Counted from the first letter of the stretch, positions 25,434 to 34,502 are shown. The stretch: DNA of 35,802 bases from Bacillus sp. ISL-34 (GCF_018613325.1 NZ_JAGGQJ010000006.1:1-35802), one strand, 5' to 3'. Numbers and translations are program-made. Notes: generated by a model not told the origin, from the sequence alone.

Positions 25434-26693
25434 TTAAGAAACTTGTTCTAGTTCTTTTTTGGAAGGAGGGTTGAATTGACCTTCCCATTTAGAGATGACG
25501 ATTGCTGCAAGTGAATTACCGATAACGTTTACTACTGTACGTCCCATATCAAGAATACGGTCGATACCGGCAATAAATGCTAGACCTTCAATAGGAATAC
25601 CGACAGTTCCCAATGTCGCTAAAAGAACTACGAAAGATACACCCGGTACACCCGCAATTCCCTTGGACGTGATCATCAACACTAGCATTAGCGTAATTTG
25701 CTCATACATGCTCAAATCGATTCCGTACATTTGAGCGATGAAGATAGCTGCTAACGCTTGGTATAATGTAGAACCATCAAGGTTAAAGGAGTATCCAGTC
25801 GGGATAACAAATGTAGCAATATGCTTCGGACATCCCGCTTTCTCCATTTTTTCCATGATTTTCGGAAGAACCGCTTCTGAACTTGCAGTAGAGAAAGCAA
25901 GAATCAATTCTTCTTTTAGAAGCTTAATCAACGTAAAGATATTGAATCCTACAAATTTTGCAATAAGACCCAGAATGACAATTACAAAGAAAAGCATTGT
26001 TCCGTAAACAGAAAGCGCTAACTTTCCTAACGGAATTAAAGATTCCAAACCGAATTTGGAGATAGTCACACCGATTAGTGCAAATACACCGATAGGAGCG
26101 AATTTCATGACCATATTAGTTAAGTAGAACATTCCTTCTGCTGTACCTTGGAAGAAACGGAATACTGGTTTGCCCTTTTCACCGATGGCCGCAATACTAA
26201 GTCCAAACAACACGGAGAAGAAAATGATCGCTAGCATATCGCCTTCTACCATTGCTTTAACTGGATTGGATGGTACAATGTGTACGATTGTATCTACGAA
26301 CGATTCATGCTGCTTAGTCTCTGCTGTATCAACATATGTGGAGATATCAGTTTGTTCCAGATTATTCATATTCACACCAGCACCAGGCTGGATGATATTC
26401 GCTGAAATTAAACCAACAGCAATTGCTATCATAGTTACCACAACAAAGTATGATAATGATTTAGCACCTAGTTTACCTACCGCTTTCAAATCACCTACAC
26501 CGGCAACTGCAACGATAAGGCTTGAAACGATGATCGGCACTACAATCATTTTAATCATTCGTAGGAAAATGTCTCCGAATGGCTGTAAAAAGTTTTGGGC
26601 CGTCTCATTACCATAAAAAATGGCACCAACGGTAATCCCTAGAATTAAACCAATGAAAATTTGGCTAGCTAAACTTAATTTGAATTTCTTCAT
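25434..26693 (-). CDS. gltT: Glutamate/aspartate:cation symporter, GltT type
   Basis: A 419-residue dicarboxylate/amino acid:cation symporter (DAACS/SLC1 family). It reads very like B. subtilis GltT through the MKKF...GAIFYGN N-terminus and the whole core. Diagnostic parts are HP1 STASSEAVLP (269-278), TM7 FNLDGST (303-309), HP2 ITSKGIAGVPGVSF, and TM8 DRILDMGRTVVNVIGN with Asp378, Asp382, Arg385 and Asn389. Arg385 in that place is the hallmark of acidic amino acid substrates. The start is ATG after GGTGAGG. Upstream lies a complete ydaO-type riboswitch, so import should fall when c-di-AMP is high. Confidence 0.93.
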   Translation of the reverse strand: MKKFKLSLASQIFIGLILGITVGAIFYGNETAQNFLQPFGDIFLRMIKMIVVPIIVSSLIVAVAGVGDLKAVGKLGAKSLSYFVVVTMIAIAVGLISANIIQPGAGVNMNNLEQTDISTYVDTAETKQHESFVDTIVHIVPSNPVKAMVEGDMLAIIFFSVLFGLSIAAIGEKGKPVFRFFQGTAEGMFYLTNMVMKFAPIGVFALIGVTISKFGLESLIPLGKLALSVYGTMLFFVIVILGLIAKFVGFNIFTLIKLLKEELILAFSTASSEAVLPKIMEKMEKAGCPKHIATFVIPTGYSFNLDGSTLYQALAAIFIAQMYGIDLSMYEQITLMLVLMITSKGIAGVPGVSFVVLLATLGTVGIPIEGLAFIAGIDRILDMGRTVVNVIGNSLAAIVISKWEGQFNPPSKKELEQVS

Positions 26694-26815
26694 TTACTTT
26701 CCTCACCTTCCATAAAGTCTTTGATGCAAAAACATTTTTGTCTCGGTAAGGGAAACAAGATACTAATAAAAAGAAAGTAATTTTTCTTTTTTTGAAAAAC
26801 TCTGTCTTTACGCCG

Positions 26816-26838
26816 AAAAAAAAGACACTTCATGTGTC
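26816..26838 (-). terminator. Riboswitch-controlled terminator before gltT
   Basis: On the minus strand GACAC-ATGAA-GTGTC is followed by eight T. The ACACATG part (26831-26837) can instead pair with CATGTGT (26863-26869), located just after the aptamer, which forms the antiterminator. Confidence 0.85.
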
Positions 26839-27004
26839 GATTTCTTATTGGCGTGAATATTCACACATGTTCCCTTAAAGACGCTGACGAGGTTAGCTGT
26901 CGGGTTAGGAATTGGAAACACAAATGCCCTTTCATTTCTGAATTCACCCCTAGCGGATAAAATCCACAAAAATGGGTCCCCCGTTCTTGGAATAAGATTA
27001 AGCG
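26839..27004 (-). ncRNA. ydaO/yuaA-type c-di-AMP riboswitch (leader of gltT)
   Basis: The minus-strand leader carries the conserved blocks of this class in the right order. They are ACGGGGGACCCA (26973-26984), GGGGTGAATT (26941-26950) and ACCCGACAGCTAACCTCG (26888-26905). A P1-like stem links CGCT (27001-27004) and AGCG (26882-26885). The expression platform follows, with the mutually exclusive CATGTGT/ACACATG antiterminator and the terminator at 26816-26838. This class binds cyclic di-AMP and usually turns genes off. The leader is about 330 bases from promoter to gltT. The class is recognised from memory of the consensus; no covariance search was possible. Confidence 0.9.
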
Positions 27005-27023
27005 AGTTAACTTATAATAAAAT

Positions 27024-27050
27024 ATTATACTAAAAATGATAATCTGTAAA
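27024..27050 (-). promoter_or_regulatory. Promoter of the riboswitch-gltT transcript
   Basis: The minus strand has TTTACA (27045-27050), a 15-base spacer and a perfect TATAAT (27024-27029). Its start, near 27017, is just upstream of the aptamer. The short spacer lowers confidence. Confidence 0.55.
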
Positions 27051-27202
27051 TATTTATTCGCATCAGTTCTAGAAAAAATCTTTAAATATGTCTGAATATT
27101 CTGTATTAAACACTATTGTATCTATAATTACTCTTCCCGATTTTTAATCATATAAGTTATATTGATATAATTTGACATCACCTCTCTTGATGAAAGAAGC
27201 GG

Positions 27203-28465
27203 TTATTTTTCCAAAATGCCAAGTAACAGATATCTTACTTTTTCCCTAGAGGTGAATTTTTTATAAGTTGCAGCTTTCACTTTTTCAAATTGAATTGGGG
27301 TAATAAAGTAAGAATGGTTCTTCACTTCCACATTCTGCTCCAGTAGAATGACGTCACCCACCGACGGTCCCTTTATGATTTCTTGCTTCCCTTCGCCCTT
27401 AAGCCCTTTTGTAATGTAATGTTTATCCACATGGCCTTTTTTAGTCAGTTTGTAAATATAAGGCTGTTTTTGGTATTGTACCGCCTCTATAGGAATGGAG
27501 GGTACACCGGCTTTCTCATTGGTTATTACAGTAAGATTCACTTTGGATCCCACCAACAAAGGTTCCGTTTCTTCACCTTCCGGTTCGATTAGTGCCTGAA
27601 ATGGAAATCTGTTATCTTTTTTTAATGACGGCTCTTCAGCGGGATAGGAATGGATGCGGCCTATCGTTCCTTTCAATGCCTTTTTTGAATCAGAGGAACT
27701 TGCTTTTATAGTCATGCCCACTTCAACCTTTTTCATTTCCTCTTCGGAGAAATCACCTTCAATTGCCATATTTGTAGAAACAATGGATATAATGGGATTA
27801 TTCAGGTTTTTATTGATACTTTTAACTACACCATCAGCCTCACTCGTCGACACGATCGCACTGGACTGCTCCTCAATTGAACTTAATTTAGCGTCAAGCA
27901 TTTTCACTTTTTCATTCAAACTGTTTTTTTCCAGTTCCTGCTTGTAAATTTCTTGCTCAACGTTACTTTTAATAAGATCTGAAGAACTTGTTGTTATATC
28001 AATATTCAAGTTTTTTTCCACCGATTCATCAATTGCTGCTTTTTCAGGATCACTGGTCAGGGTCCCTTGATAAGACCTCAACTTCCCTATGTATTCCTCA
28101 ATCCCTGCAATTTCTCCCTCAGCTGCCGTTTTTTCCGCTACCAAATTCGCTTTAAGTGCATCAAGTTCGGTCGTCGTATACTCAAACAACGAGGAGCCAG
28201 CCGTAATCGCATCGCCTTCTTTTACAAGGAATTTCTTAAAATCATTTTTCTTGGTGTCGAAATAGATATCATACTCTTCTTCAGGTTTAATTACCCCATT
28301 TGTTTGAATGGTATCCGTAATTGTATCTTTTTTTACCTTTGTCCAGTTTTCAACGAAAACAGTTCGTTCCACTTTGCTTTCTTTTTTTTCAATAAGATAT
28401 AAGTTAACGGTTATTAACACTATCGACGCAATGGAGACCGTTGCTATTTTCCATTTCCCTCTCAT
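27203..28465 (-). CDS. HlyD/RND-type membrane fusion (adaptor) protein, YknX-like
   Basis: A 420-residue periplasmic-adaptor-type protein. One N-terminal membrane helix (about 6-24) anchors it. A lipoyl-like half follows (IQTNGVIKPEEEYDIYFD, FLVKEGDAITAGSSLFEY). A coiled-coil hairpin spans about 105-205, then the second lipoyl and beta-barrel part (STSEADGVVKSINKNL, GMTIKASSSDSKKALKGTIGRI). The start is ATG after GGCGGGTG. It lies 14 bases after the Yip1-like gene and forms an operon with it. The pair matches yknW-yknX of B. subtilis, but no ABC ATPase or permease (yknYZ) follows. No clear terminator is seen downstream. Confidence 0.85.
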   Translation of the reverse strand: MRGKWKIATVSIASIVLITVNLYLIEKKESKVERTVFVENWTKVKKDTITDTIQTNGVIKPEEEYDIYFDTKKNDFKKFLVKEGDAITAGSSLFEYTTTELDALKANLVAEKTAAEGEIAGIEEYIGKLRSYQGTLTSDPEKAAIDESVEKNLNIDITTSSSDLIKSNVEQEIYKQELEKNSLNEKVKMLDAKLSSIEEQSSAIVSTSEADGVVKSINKNLNNPIISIVSTNMAIEGDFSEEEMKKVEVGMTIKASSSDSKKALKGTIGRIHSYPAEEPSLKKDNRFPFQALIEPEGEETEPLLVGSKVNLTVITNEKAGVPSIPIEAVQYQKQPYIYKLTKKGHVDKHYITKGLKGEGKQEIIKGPSVGDVILLEQNVEVKNHSYFITPIQFEKVKAATYKKFTSREKVRYLLLGILEK

Positions 28466-28479
28466 TCATTTCACCCGCC

Positions 28480-29142
28480 TTATACAAATACGCCTACTTG
28501 GATGCATGCTAAAAAGGCTTTAACAAACCATGTGGCCAGATAGAATAGAACAATCATTAAAAGGATCAAATAATTATTTCGTCCTGTAAACCCCTTTAAA
28601 TAAAAATATTGCAGAGCAATAATAAGAAATTGAAAAATGGTGATTTCGCTGAAAAAGTGAATGAAATAATCACTTCTGAGAAAATACTGACTGATGATCC
28701 CCAATGAAAAAGGATTGGCATCACTCCCTATATCCATTAAAACGAATAGAGGAATCAGTAATGTTTTTTCCACTAATTGCAAAACAAAAAGAATCATTTG
28801 AACGATAACTAATTTTAAATATGGGATGTCAGTAACGATCCAAAAGAATAGAGCCGATAAAAATATGTATAGGGAAGGGTCGATTATGCCTGTTATTATA
28901 TTGCCGCTCAAAATCAGCAACTTTGCTGCTTCGAATTCATCGGCACTCATCTTCGTGATTTCCTTGGAGAACGATTCTGAACCAATGCCAAAGTATCCCC
29001 CAAGGGCGAATACTATAAGACTAAGAAAATATAAAAATAGCAATTTCAATCCAAGCTTTGTGACTGCCTCTGCATTTTGCAGCTGATAACGACTTCGATG
29101 AGGCTCTAAAATGCCCTTTAACAATCTGACCTGGTACACCAT
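28480..29142 (-). CDS. Yip1-like multi-pass membrane protein, YknW-like
   Basis: A 220-residue protein with five or six membrane helices (about 30-50, 70-90, 95-125, 160-180, 190-215) after a basic cytosolic N-terminus. Its topology and its position directly before a YknX-like adaptor suggest a YknW/Yip1-domain protein. In B. subtilis YknW interacts with and supports assembly of the YknXYZ exporter that protects against SdpC. Sequence alone cannot fix the function here. The start is ATG after GGAGGACC. Confidence 0.7.
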   Translation of the reverse strand: MVYQVRLLKGILEPHRSRYQLQNAEAVTKLGLKLLFLYFLSLIVFALGGYFGIGSESFSKEITKMSADEFEAAKLLILSGNIITGIIDPSLYIFLSALFFWIVTDIPYLKLVIVQMILFVLQLVEKTLLIPLFVLMDIGSDANPFSLGIISQYFLRSDYFIHFFSEITIFQFLIIALQYFYLKGFTGRNNYLILLMIVLFYLATWFVKAFLACIQVGVFV

Positions 29143-29271
29143 ATGTGGTCCTCCTGCAAAAATTGATATATCATCATATATTTTATCTTATTTTGGAAAC
29201 AATTGCAGAAATAAGGAATGAATATACAAAAAAAACACATAATCATTACCCTTCAAATTTAATCCATTACA

Positions 29272-30165
29272 CTAATTTGGAGTTAATACTGACAAATGAT
29301 GGGCAAGAACTTTAATGCGTGCAGGAGTTTGTCTATAGTTCTCTCCATCCATATCCACATCAAGCGGCCTCTTGGTCTCAACGGTCAGGGTACCGGCTTG
29401 TAAATAAGTCACCCCGGAGTCAGTGCTCATATTTTGAGTCCATGAACGTTTCATCGCAATTATTTCTAAAAATGCACCAAGGCTTGCATTTTCCAAGATG
29501 GCAACGCCAAAGAGCCCATCGTCTGGACTGATCATGGGAAAGGGCAATAAATTAGTGCCGATAAAACAACCATTCAAGACCAAAATCATAACTGCTTCCC
29601 CTTCAATCAAATCCCCATCATTTTCTAGTTTATAGGAAAAGGGAGCATTCTCACCAATCATCCTTACAGCACTTAATAAATATCCTATCTTTCCGAACCT
29701 GCTTTTTTCCTGCTCATCAATATTATTTGATGCATCTGAAATAAGCCCCACTCCCCAAAAATTAGAAAAATAATCGTTATTGGCCTGCCCAATATCAATC
29801 GAACGAACTTTACCATTTACTAATGCTTCCGCAGCTTGACGAACATTTTGAGGAATCTTTAATGTTCTGGAGAAGTCATTGCAAGTCCCTCCAGGTAAAA
29901 TCCCAAACAACGGCCGTCTCCGAAGCGGTGAAAGGCCATTTACACACTCATGTACCGTTCCATCTCCTCCTAATACGAAAACTACATCCATGTCTTCACC
30001 GTATTCCAAACAAAAACGGCATGCATCGCCTTTTTCCTTCGTTTGCAGAATGAGAAACTCATCAATATGTGGAGCTATTATTGGAAGACAACCCTCAAGA
30101 TTCCTTTCGAGTTTACCATTACCGGCATTTTCATTATAAATCAGCATCCCCTTTTTCCATCGCAT
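29272..30165 (-). CDS. Diacylglycerol kinase catalytic-domain protein, BmrU/YegS type
   Basis: A 297-residue lipid-kinase-family protein. The nucleotide-binding GGDGT lies at 66-70 (VVFVLGGDGTVHECVNGL), with LPGGTCNDFSRTL following. The C-terminal beta-sandwich contains DVDMDGE. The start is ATG of MRWKKG, 8 bases after GGGGG; a start five codons upstream would overlap this site. The length equals B. subtilis BmrU (297 aa), a paralogue found next to a multidrug exporter. The context here is also an efflux locus. In B. subtilis swrC has the related dgkB as neighbour. The substrate is unproven. Confidence 0.87.
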   Translation of the reverse strand: MRWKKGMLIYNENAGNGKLERNLEGCLPIIAPHIDEFLILQTKEKGDACRFCLEYGEDMDVVFVLGGDGTVHECVNGLSPLRRRPLFGILPGGTCNDFSRTLKIPQNVRQAAEALVNGKVRSIDIGQANNDYFSNFWGVGLISDASNNIDEQEKSRFGKIGYLLSAVRMIGENAPFSYKLENDGDLIEGEAVMILVLNGCFIGTNLLPFPMISPDDGLFGVAILENASLGAFLEIIAMKRSWTQNMSTDSGVTYLQAGTLTVETKRPLDVDMDGENYRQTPARIKVLAHHLSVLTPN

Positions 30166-30259
30166 GATTTTTGCCCCCATATTATTGAAAGAATCGTCTT
30201 CTTCCCATCACTTTTACTTTTTCCTAAACCCCCGCTTTTGAAACTCATTAAGATAAAAT

Positions 30260-30285
30260 GAAAAAAAGAGGCTATACGCCCCTTT
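30260..30285 (-). terminator. Terminator of the TetR gene
   Basis: On the minus strand AAAGGGGC and GCCTCTTT (one G-T pair) form an 8-bp stem with a 5-base loop, followed by TTTT. It lies 12 bases after the stop codon. Confidence 0.85.
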
Positions 30286-30296
30286 CGATAAAGCCT

Positions 30297-31175
30297 TCAT
30301 ATACTTGTCAAATAATCCTTCATCATTAAAATAAGCTTTGAAGACAAGGAACTTCTTTTTTCATTTTTTTCCAAAAATAACAAAAGGCTTTCCAAGATGA
30401 TGGGGCTTGGCTTAACTTTTGAAAATTCTTCCTGGATCGCTTTTAGTGCTTCCGTATTTTTACGTGTATCCATTCCCTCTTCTTTACGTGTTTCCACTTC
30501 CAGCATCCTGACAATGATCGAATGGATTTCCTCTTTTGGGCTCATATCCCGCATCGAGCATCCCGGCAGGGGAAATTGTTTTAATAATGGATCTTCCATG
30601 TTCTGGAGGCTTGCGATAATTGAATCCATCCGGTTCAATATGAAACTAGGTAACAATTCCACATTGAAAGCATTTTGTTTCCTGATCAATATTCCGATAT
30701 ATCCTTTGAAAAGGGAATCTAAAATTATGGTGCAATCCGGCAAAAGATCAGCCGAAAGTCCCGGGTATAACTCAATGATTTTACGCTTGAACCAAATCAG
30801 GCCCTCTTCATGGATAAAATGTAAAAATCTATCTAGTTCTTTGCTGATATGAACCATTTGTTCCTGCATCATCATTTGAATCAAGTTGGTATTTCCCGTC
30901 ATATGCTCAATGTGAACAGTGATTTGCCTCATGAATTTGTCTTTGCTGGACAATGAAGCATCCAGTTCAAGATCAAGTAATGAGTCCGTCAACGCTTCAT
31001 AATAAAATTTAAAAATGGAGACCAGTAATTCTTCCTTCGATTTAAAATGATTATAAAAAGACCCCTTTGCTATCCCACATTTTTCAGCAATTTCCTGAAC
31101 GGAAGTGGCATGATAGCCTTTCTCCGCGAAAAGCTCTACAGACTTATCTATGATCATCTTATTTTTTTCTTTCAT
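30297..31175 (-). CDS. TetR/AcrR-family repressor of swrC (YerO-like)
   Basis: A 292-residue TetR-family regulator, longer than the usual 190-220 aa because of an extended C-terminal ligand domain, as in B. subtilis YerO. The N-terminal helix-turn-helix is SVQEIAEKCGIAKGSFYNHF (about 25-44), followed by KSKEELL. The start is the second ATG (MKEKNKM), about 9 bases after AGATAGG; the first ATG, three codons upstream, touches that site. It is divergent from swrC with two matching operators between. It probably represses both promoters and itself. Confidence 0.92.
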   Translation of the reverse strand: MKEKNKMIIDKSVELFAEKGYHATSVQEIAEKCGIAKGSFYNHFKSKEELLVSIFKFYYEALTDSLLDLELDASLSSKDKFMRQITVHIEHMTGNTNLIQMMMQEQMVHISKELDRFLHFIHEEGLIWFKRKIIELYPGLSADLLPDCTIILDSLFKGYIGILIRKQNAFNVELLPSFILNRMDSIIASLQNMEDPLLKQFPLPGCSMRDMSPKEEIHSIIVRMLEVETRKEEGMDTRKNTEALKAIQEEFSKVKPSPIILESLLLFLEKNEKRSSLSSKLILMMKDYLTSI

Positions 31176-31208
31176 CAAATTCATCCTATCTCTTAAAATT
31201 ATCCGTTG

Positions 31209-31224
31209 GTGACCGATGGGTCAC
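31209..31224. promoter_or_regulatory. TetR operator 1 (tetR promoter side)
   Basis: A perfect palindrome GTGACC-GATG-GGTCAC. It shares GTGACCGA..NGTCACA with operator 2, 114 bases away. It lies just downstream of the -10 of the tetR promoter, at its start site. Confidence 0.85.
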
Positions 31225-31233
31225 ATCTTTCAA

Positions 31234-31262
31234 ATTGTATCCCAAAACCCCTGAAATCACAA
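31234..31262 (-). promoter_or_regulatory. Promoter of the TetR gene
   Basis: The minus strand has TTGTGA (31257-31262), a 17-base spacer and TACAAT (31234-31239). Operator 1 covers its start site. Confidence 0.7.
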
Positions 31263-31287
31263 CGTTGACACTAACGAATATTATCTG

Positions 31288-31316
31288 TTGCAATCATAAT
31301 CCATATACTATATATT
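31288..31316 (+). promoter_or_regulatory. Promoter of swrC
   Basis: TTGCAA (31288-31293), a 17-base spacer and TATATT (31311-31316). Operator 2 starts 7 bases after the -10 and covers the start site. Confidence 0.7.
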
Positions 31317-31322
31317 TGAGTC

Positions 31323-31340
31323 TGTGACCGACTAGTCACA
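31323..31340. promoter_or_regulatory. TetR operator 2 (swrC promoter side)
   Basis: A perfect palindrome TGTGAC-CGACTA-GTCACA, closely matching operator 1. It sits between the swrC -10 and its ribosome-binding site. Confidence 0.88.
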
Positions 31341-31364
31341 ATTTTATGTATGGAGGGTACAAGC

Positions 31365-34300
31365 TTGAATTCAATAATTAAATTTTCATTAAAGAATAAA
31401 TTGGCAATCTGGTTGCTTACGATCATCATCGTTGCAGCTGGTTTATACTCCGGTTTAAACATGAAACAAGAAACCATCCCAAGCATCTCGACTCCTTTAA
31501 TAAGCATCTCCACTGTATATCCTGGTGCTGCACCTGAAGAAGTAGCAGAGAAACTCACAGACCAGATTGAGCAGAAAGTAACAAATTTGCCAGGAGTCGA
31601 ATTAGTCAGTTCTTCGTCCATGGCTAATGCCTCTTCCGTCCAATTACAATATGATTATGACAGGGATATGGACGACGCTGTAAAAGAAGTGAAAGAAGCT
31701 TTAGAGAAATTGGAACTTCCTGAGGGAGTGGATGACCCAAGCGTATCAAAATTGGAATTAAACGCTTTTCCTGTCGTCGCACTCAGTGTAACAGATAAGG
31801 GTTCCGATTTACCAGCTCTTACAAAAAACGTCGAAAAGGTGTTAGTGCCTAAACTTGAAGGAATTGACGGCGTGACATCCGTATCAATTTCCGGACAACA
31901 AGTAAATGAAGGCAGCCTTGTATTCGACGAGGAAAAAATGGCTCAATACGGGCTCGATGAAGATACCGTAAAGAAGGTTATCCAGGCCGCAAACGTCAAC
32001 ATGCCGCTTGGCATATATAACTTTGATGATAAAGAAAAAACGATCGTTGTGGATGGAAACATCTCCACATTAAAAGACCTGAAAAATATAAAGATACCTT
32101 TAACCGGCGGCTCTCAAACAGGAACGCCAGCACAAAACGGACCGGAAACCAATCAATTATCTCCTGAAATGGCAACAGGTCATGCCCAACTGCAAAACGT
32201 CAAATTATCAGACATTGCCGATGTTAAAATCACCGGTAAGGCTGAATCGATTTCAAGAACAAACGGCAGCGAATCGATTGGGATTCAGGTTACAAGATCG
32301 CCTGATGCCGATACAGTTGCAATCGTAGACGAAGTAAACGAAGAAGTATCTAATTTCAAAGAAGATTTTAAAGGCGTAAGTGTACACACTACGCTTGATC
32401 AAGCTAAACCGATTAAAGACTCTGTTGAAACCATGATCAGCAAGGCACTCTTCGGCTGTCTGTTTGCCGTCATTGTTATCATGCTTTTCCTTAGGAACTT
32501 TAAAACGACTCTCATTTCCGTCATTTCGATTCCATTATCCCTGTTAGCAGCGCTTTTGGTGCTCAAACAAATGGATATTTCATTGAATGTCATGACACTT
32601 GGGGCCATGACGGTTGCCATTGGCCGAGTCGTCGATGACTCCATTGTCGTCATTGAAAATATTTATAGAAGGATGGCTTTAAAAGGCGAACAATTAAAAG
32701 GCGGCGAATTAATACGATCAGCCACTAAGGAAATGTTCATCCCCATCCTTTCATCCACAATCGTTACTGTAGCCGTATACCTGCCTTTAGCAAGCGTTAC
32801 AGGTCCTGTCGGGGAACTATTCATGCCATTCGCCTTAACAATGGTGTTTGCATTGGTCGCTTCATTAATAATCGCCATCACTCTTGTTCCGGCAATGGCA
32901 GATTCTTTATTTAAAAAGGGACTATCAAAAAAAGAATTAAAATCACATGAAGAAAAACCAAGCAAACTATCAGCATTCTACCGAAAAGCACTGGATTGGT
33001 CGTTAAACCATAAGTTAATCACGTTCGGTACAGCTATTGTATTATTGGTCGGCAGCTTATTCCTAATCCCAAGCATCGGTGTCAGCTTCATGCCTGCAGA
33101 TGAAGAAAAAACGATTATCGTCACTTACACTCCCGCACCTGGAGAGTTAAAAGAGGATATTCAAAAGCAAACAGAAAAAGTCGAAAAATACTTCATGGAT
33201 ATAGACGATGTGAAGACCGTTCAATACACACTTGGTGAAAGCATGATGGGCGGCATGATGGGCGGCTCGAGTAACTCGGCTCTCTTCTATGTACTCTATG
33301 ATGAAGACACCGAAAATTTCGGGGACAAAAAAGAAACCGTCATAAAAGATTTAACTGAACTTGAGTCGCCTGGAACATGGAAACAACAAGAATTCACGTC
33401 AACATCAAGCAATGAAACCACTCTATTTGTTTACGGAAATACACAAAAAGATATTGAACCGGTAATTGACGATATTCAAAATATCATGAAGAAAAATAAA
33501 GATTTAAAAGATGTTGATACAAGTCTTTCCGATGCTTATGAGCAATATACTCTAGTTGCAGACCAGGAAAAGCTAAGTGACCTTGGACTGACAGCTGCAC
33601 AAATTGGTATGTCCATTGCCAATACGAATAAAGATGATGCTCTAACTACGATTAAGAAAAATGGAGAAGAAGTCAAAGTATATATCGAGACAGAAGAAAC
33701 GACATTCGAAGACAAAAAAGATCTTGAAAATACGAAAATTTCTTCTCCAATGGGAATGGAAATCCCATTGAAAGAGCTAGTGAAAATTGAAGAAGGCAAA
33801 GCTTCCGATACAATCAGCCACCGCGATGGAAAAATTTATGCCGACGTGTCTGCAACAATCAAAACGGATGATGTGGCAGCAGTAACAGCTGAGGTACAAA
33901 AGGAAGTTGATAAATTAGACCTTCCCGCAAGCGTCACTATAGACTATGGCGGAGTGACGGAAGATATCCAGGAATCATTCACTCAACTTGGTATCGCTAT
34001 GTTAGCGGCCGTTGCTATCGTATACTTTGTCCTAGTCGTTACTTTCCATGGTGGTTTAGCACCAATAGCCATTCTCTTCTCCTTACCATTTACGGTAATC
34101 GGGGCATTGGCAGGGCTATTCGTTGCAGGTGAGACCATCAGCGTTTCAGCAATGATGGGTGTCCTAATGCTTATTGGTATCGTCGTAACCAATGCCATCG
34201 TATTAGTGGACCGTGTTATCAAGAATGAAGAATCCGGGATATCTACCAGGGAAGCTTTACTCGAGGCAGGATCCACCCGTCTACGCCCAATCCTGATGAC

Positions 34301-34493
34301 TGCCCTTGCCACAATCGGCGCTTTAATACCTCTGGCAATCGGTGCAGAAGGCAGTGGATTAATATCACAAGGTTTGGGGATTACCGTTATCGGCGGACTT
34401 GTGAGTTCTACATTGCTAACACTTGTAATAGTGCCGGTAGTATACGAAGTCATAATGAAAATAGGTAAAAAGAAGAAAAAAACAGTTAAGTAA
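31365..34493 (+). CDS. swrC: RND-family exporter SwrC (YerP)
   Basis: A 1042-residue RND (AcrB/HAE1-type) transporter, about the length of B. subtilis SwrC (1065 aa). It begins MNSIIKFSLKNKLAIWLLTI, with the first membrane helix. Two large extracytoplasmic loops are each followed by a six-helix bundle. The TM4 proton-relay pair is in TVAIGRVVDDSIVVIENIYRR, and the second-half counterpart is MLIGIVVTNAIVLVDRV. SwrC exports surfactin and gives self-resistance in B. subtilis. The start is TTG, 7 bases after GGAGGG; the in-frame ATG five codons upstream overlaps that ribosome-binding site. A short MMGGMMGG stretch lies in the second loop. No adaptor is adjacent on this strand. Confidence 0.94.
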   Translation: MNSIIKFSLKNKLAIWLLTIIIVAAGLYSGLNMKQETIPSISTPLISISTVYPGAAPEEVAEKLTDQIEQKVTNLPGVELVSSSSMANASSVQLQYDYDRDMDDAVKEVKEALEKLELPEGVDDPSVSKLELNAFPVVALSVTDKGSDLPALTKNVEKVLVPKLEGIDGVTSVSISGQQVNEGSLVFDEEKMAQYGLDEDTVKKVIQAANVNMPLGIYNFDDKEKTIVVDGNISTLKDLKNIKIPLTGGSQTGTPAQNGPETNQLSPEMATGHAQLQNVKLSDIADVKITGKAESISRTNGSESIGIQVTRSPDADTVAIVDEVNEEVSNFKEDFKGVSVHTTLDQAKPIKDSVETMISKALFGCLFAVIVIMLFLRNFKTTLISVISIPLSLLAALLVLKQMDISLNVMTLGAMTVAIGRVVDDSIVVIENIYRRMALKGEQLKGGELIRSATKEMFIPILSSTIVTVAVYLPLASVTGPVGELFMPFALTMVFALVASLIIAITLVPAMADSLFKKGLSKKELKSHEEKPSKLSAFYRKALDWSLNHKLITFGTAIVLLVGSLFLIPSIGVSFMPADEEKTIIVTYTPAPGELKEDIQKQTEKVEKYFMDIDDVKTVQYTLGESMMGGMMGGSSNSALFYVLYDEDTENFGDKKETVIKDLTELESPGTWKQQEFTSTSSNETTLFVYGNTQKDIEPVIDDIQNIMKKNKDLKDVDTSLSDAYEQYTLVADQEKLSDLGLTAAQIGMSIANTNKDDALTTIKKNGEEVKVYIETEETTFEDKKDLENTKISSPMGMEIPLKELVKIEEGKASDTISHRDGKIYADVSATIKTDDVAAVTAEVQKEVDKLDLPASVTIDYGGVTEDIQESFTQLGIAMLAAVAIVYFVLVVTFHGGLAPIAILFSLPFTVIGALAGLFVAGETISVSAMMGVLMLIGIVVTNAIVLVDRVIKNEESGISTREALLEAGSTRLRPILMTALATIGALIPLAIGAEGSGLISQGLGITVIGGLVSSTLLTLVIVPVVYEVIMKIGKKKKKTVK

Positions 34494-34502
34494 AGAATCA
34501 AA

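Noticed and set aside
33983..34501. 172-codon frame antisense to the end of swrC
   Set aside because: It lies fully within the conserved RND coding sequence and reflects its codon pattern. No start signal is seen.
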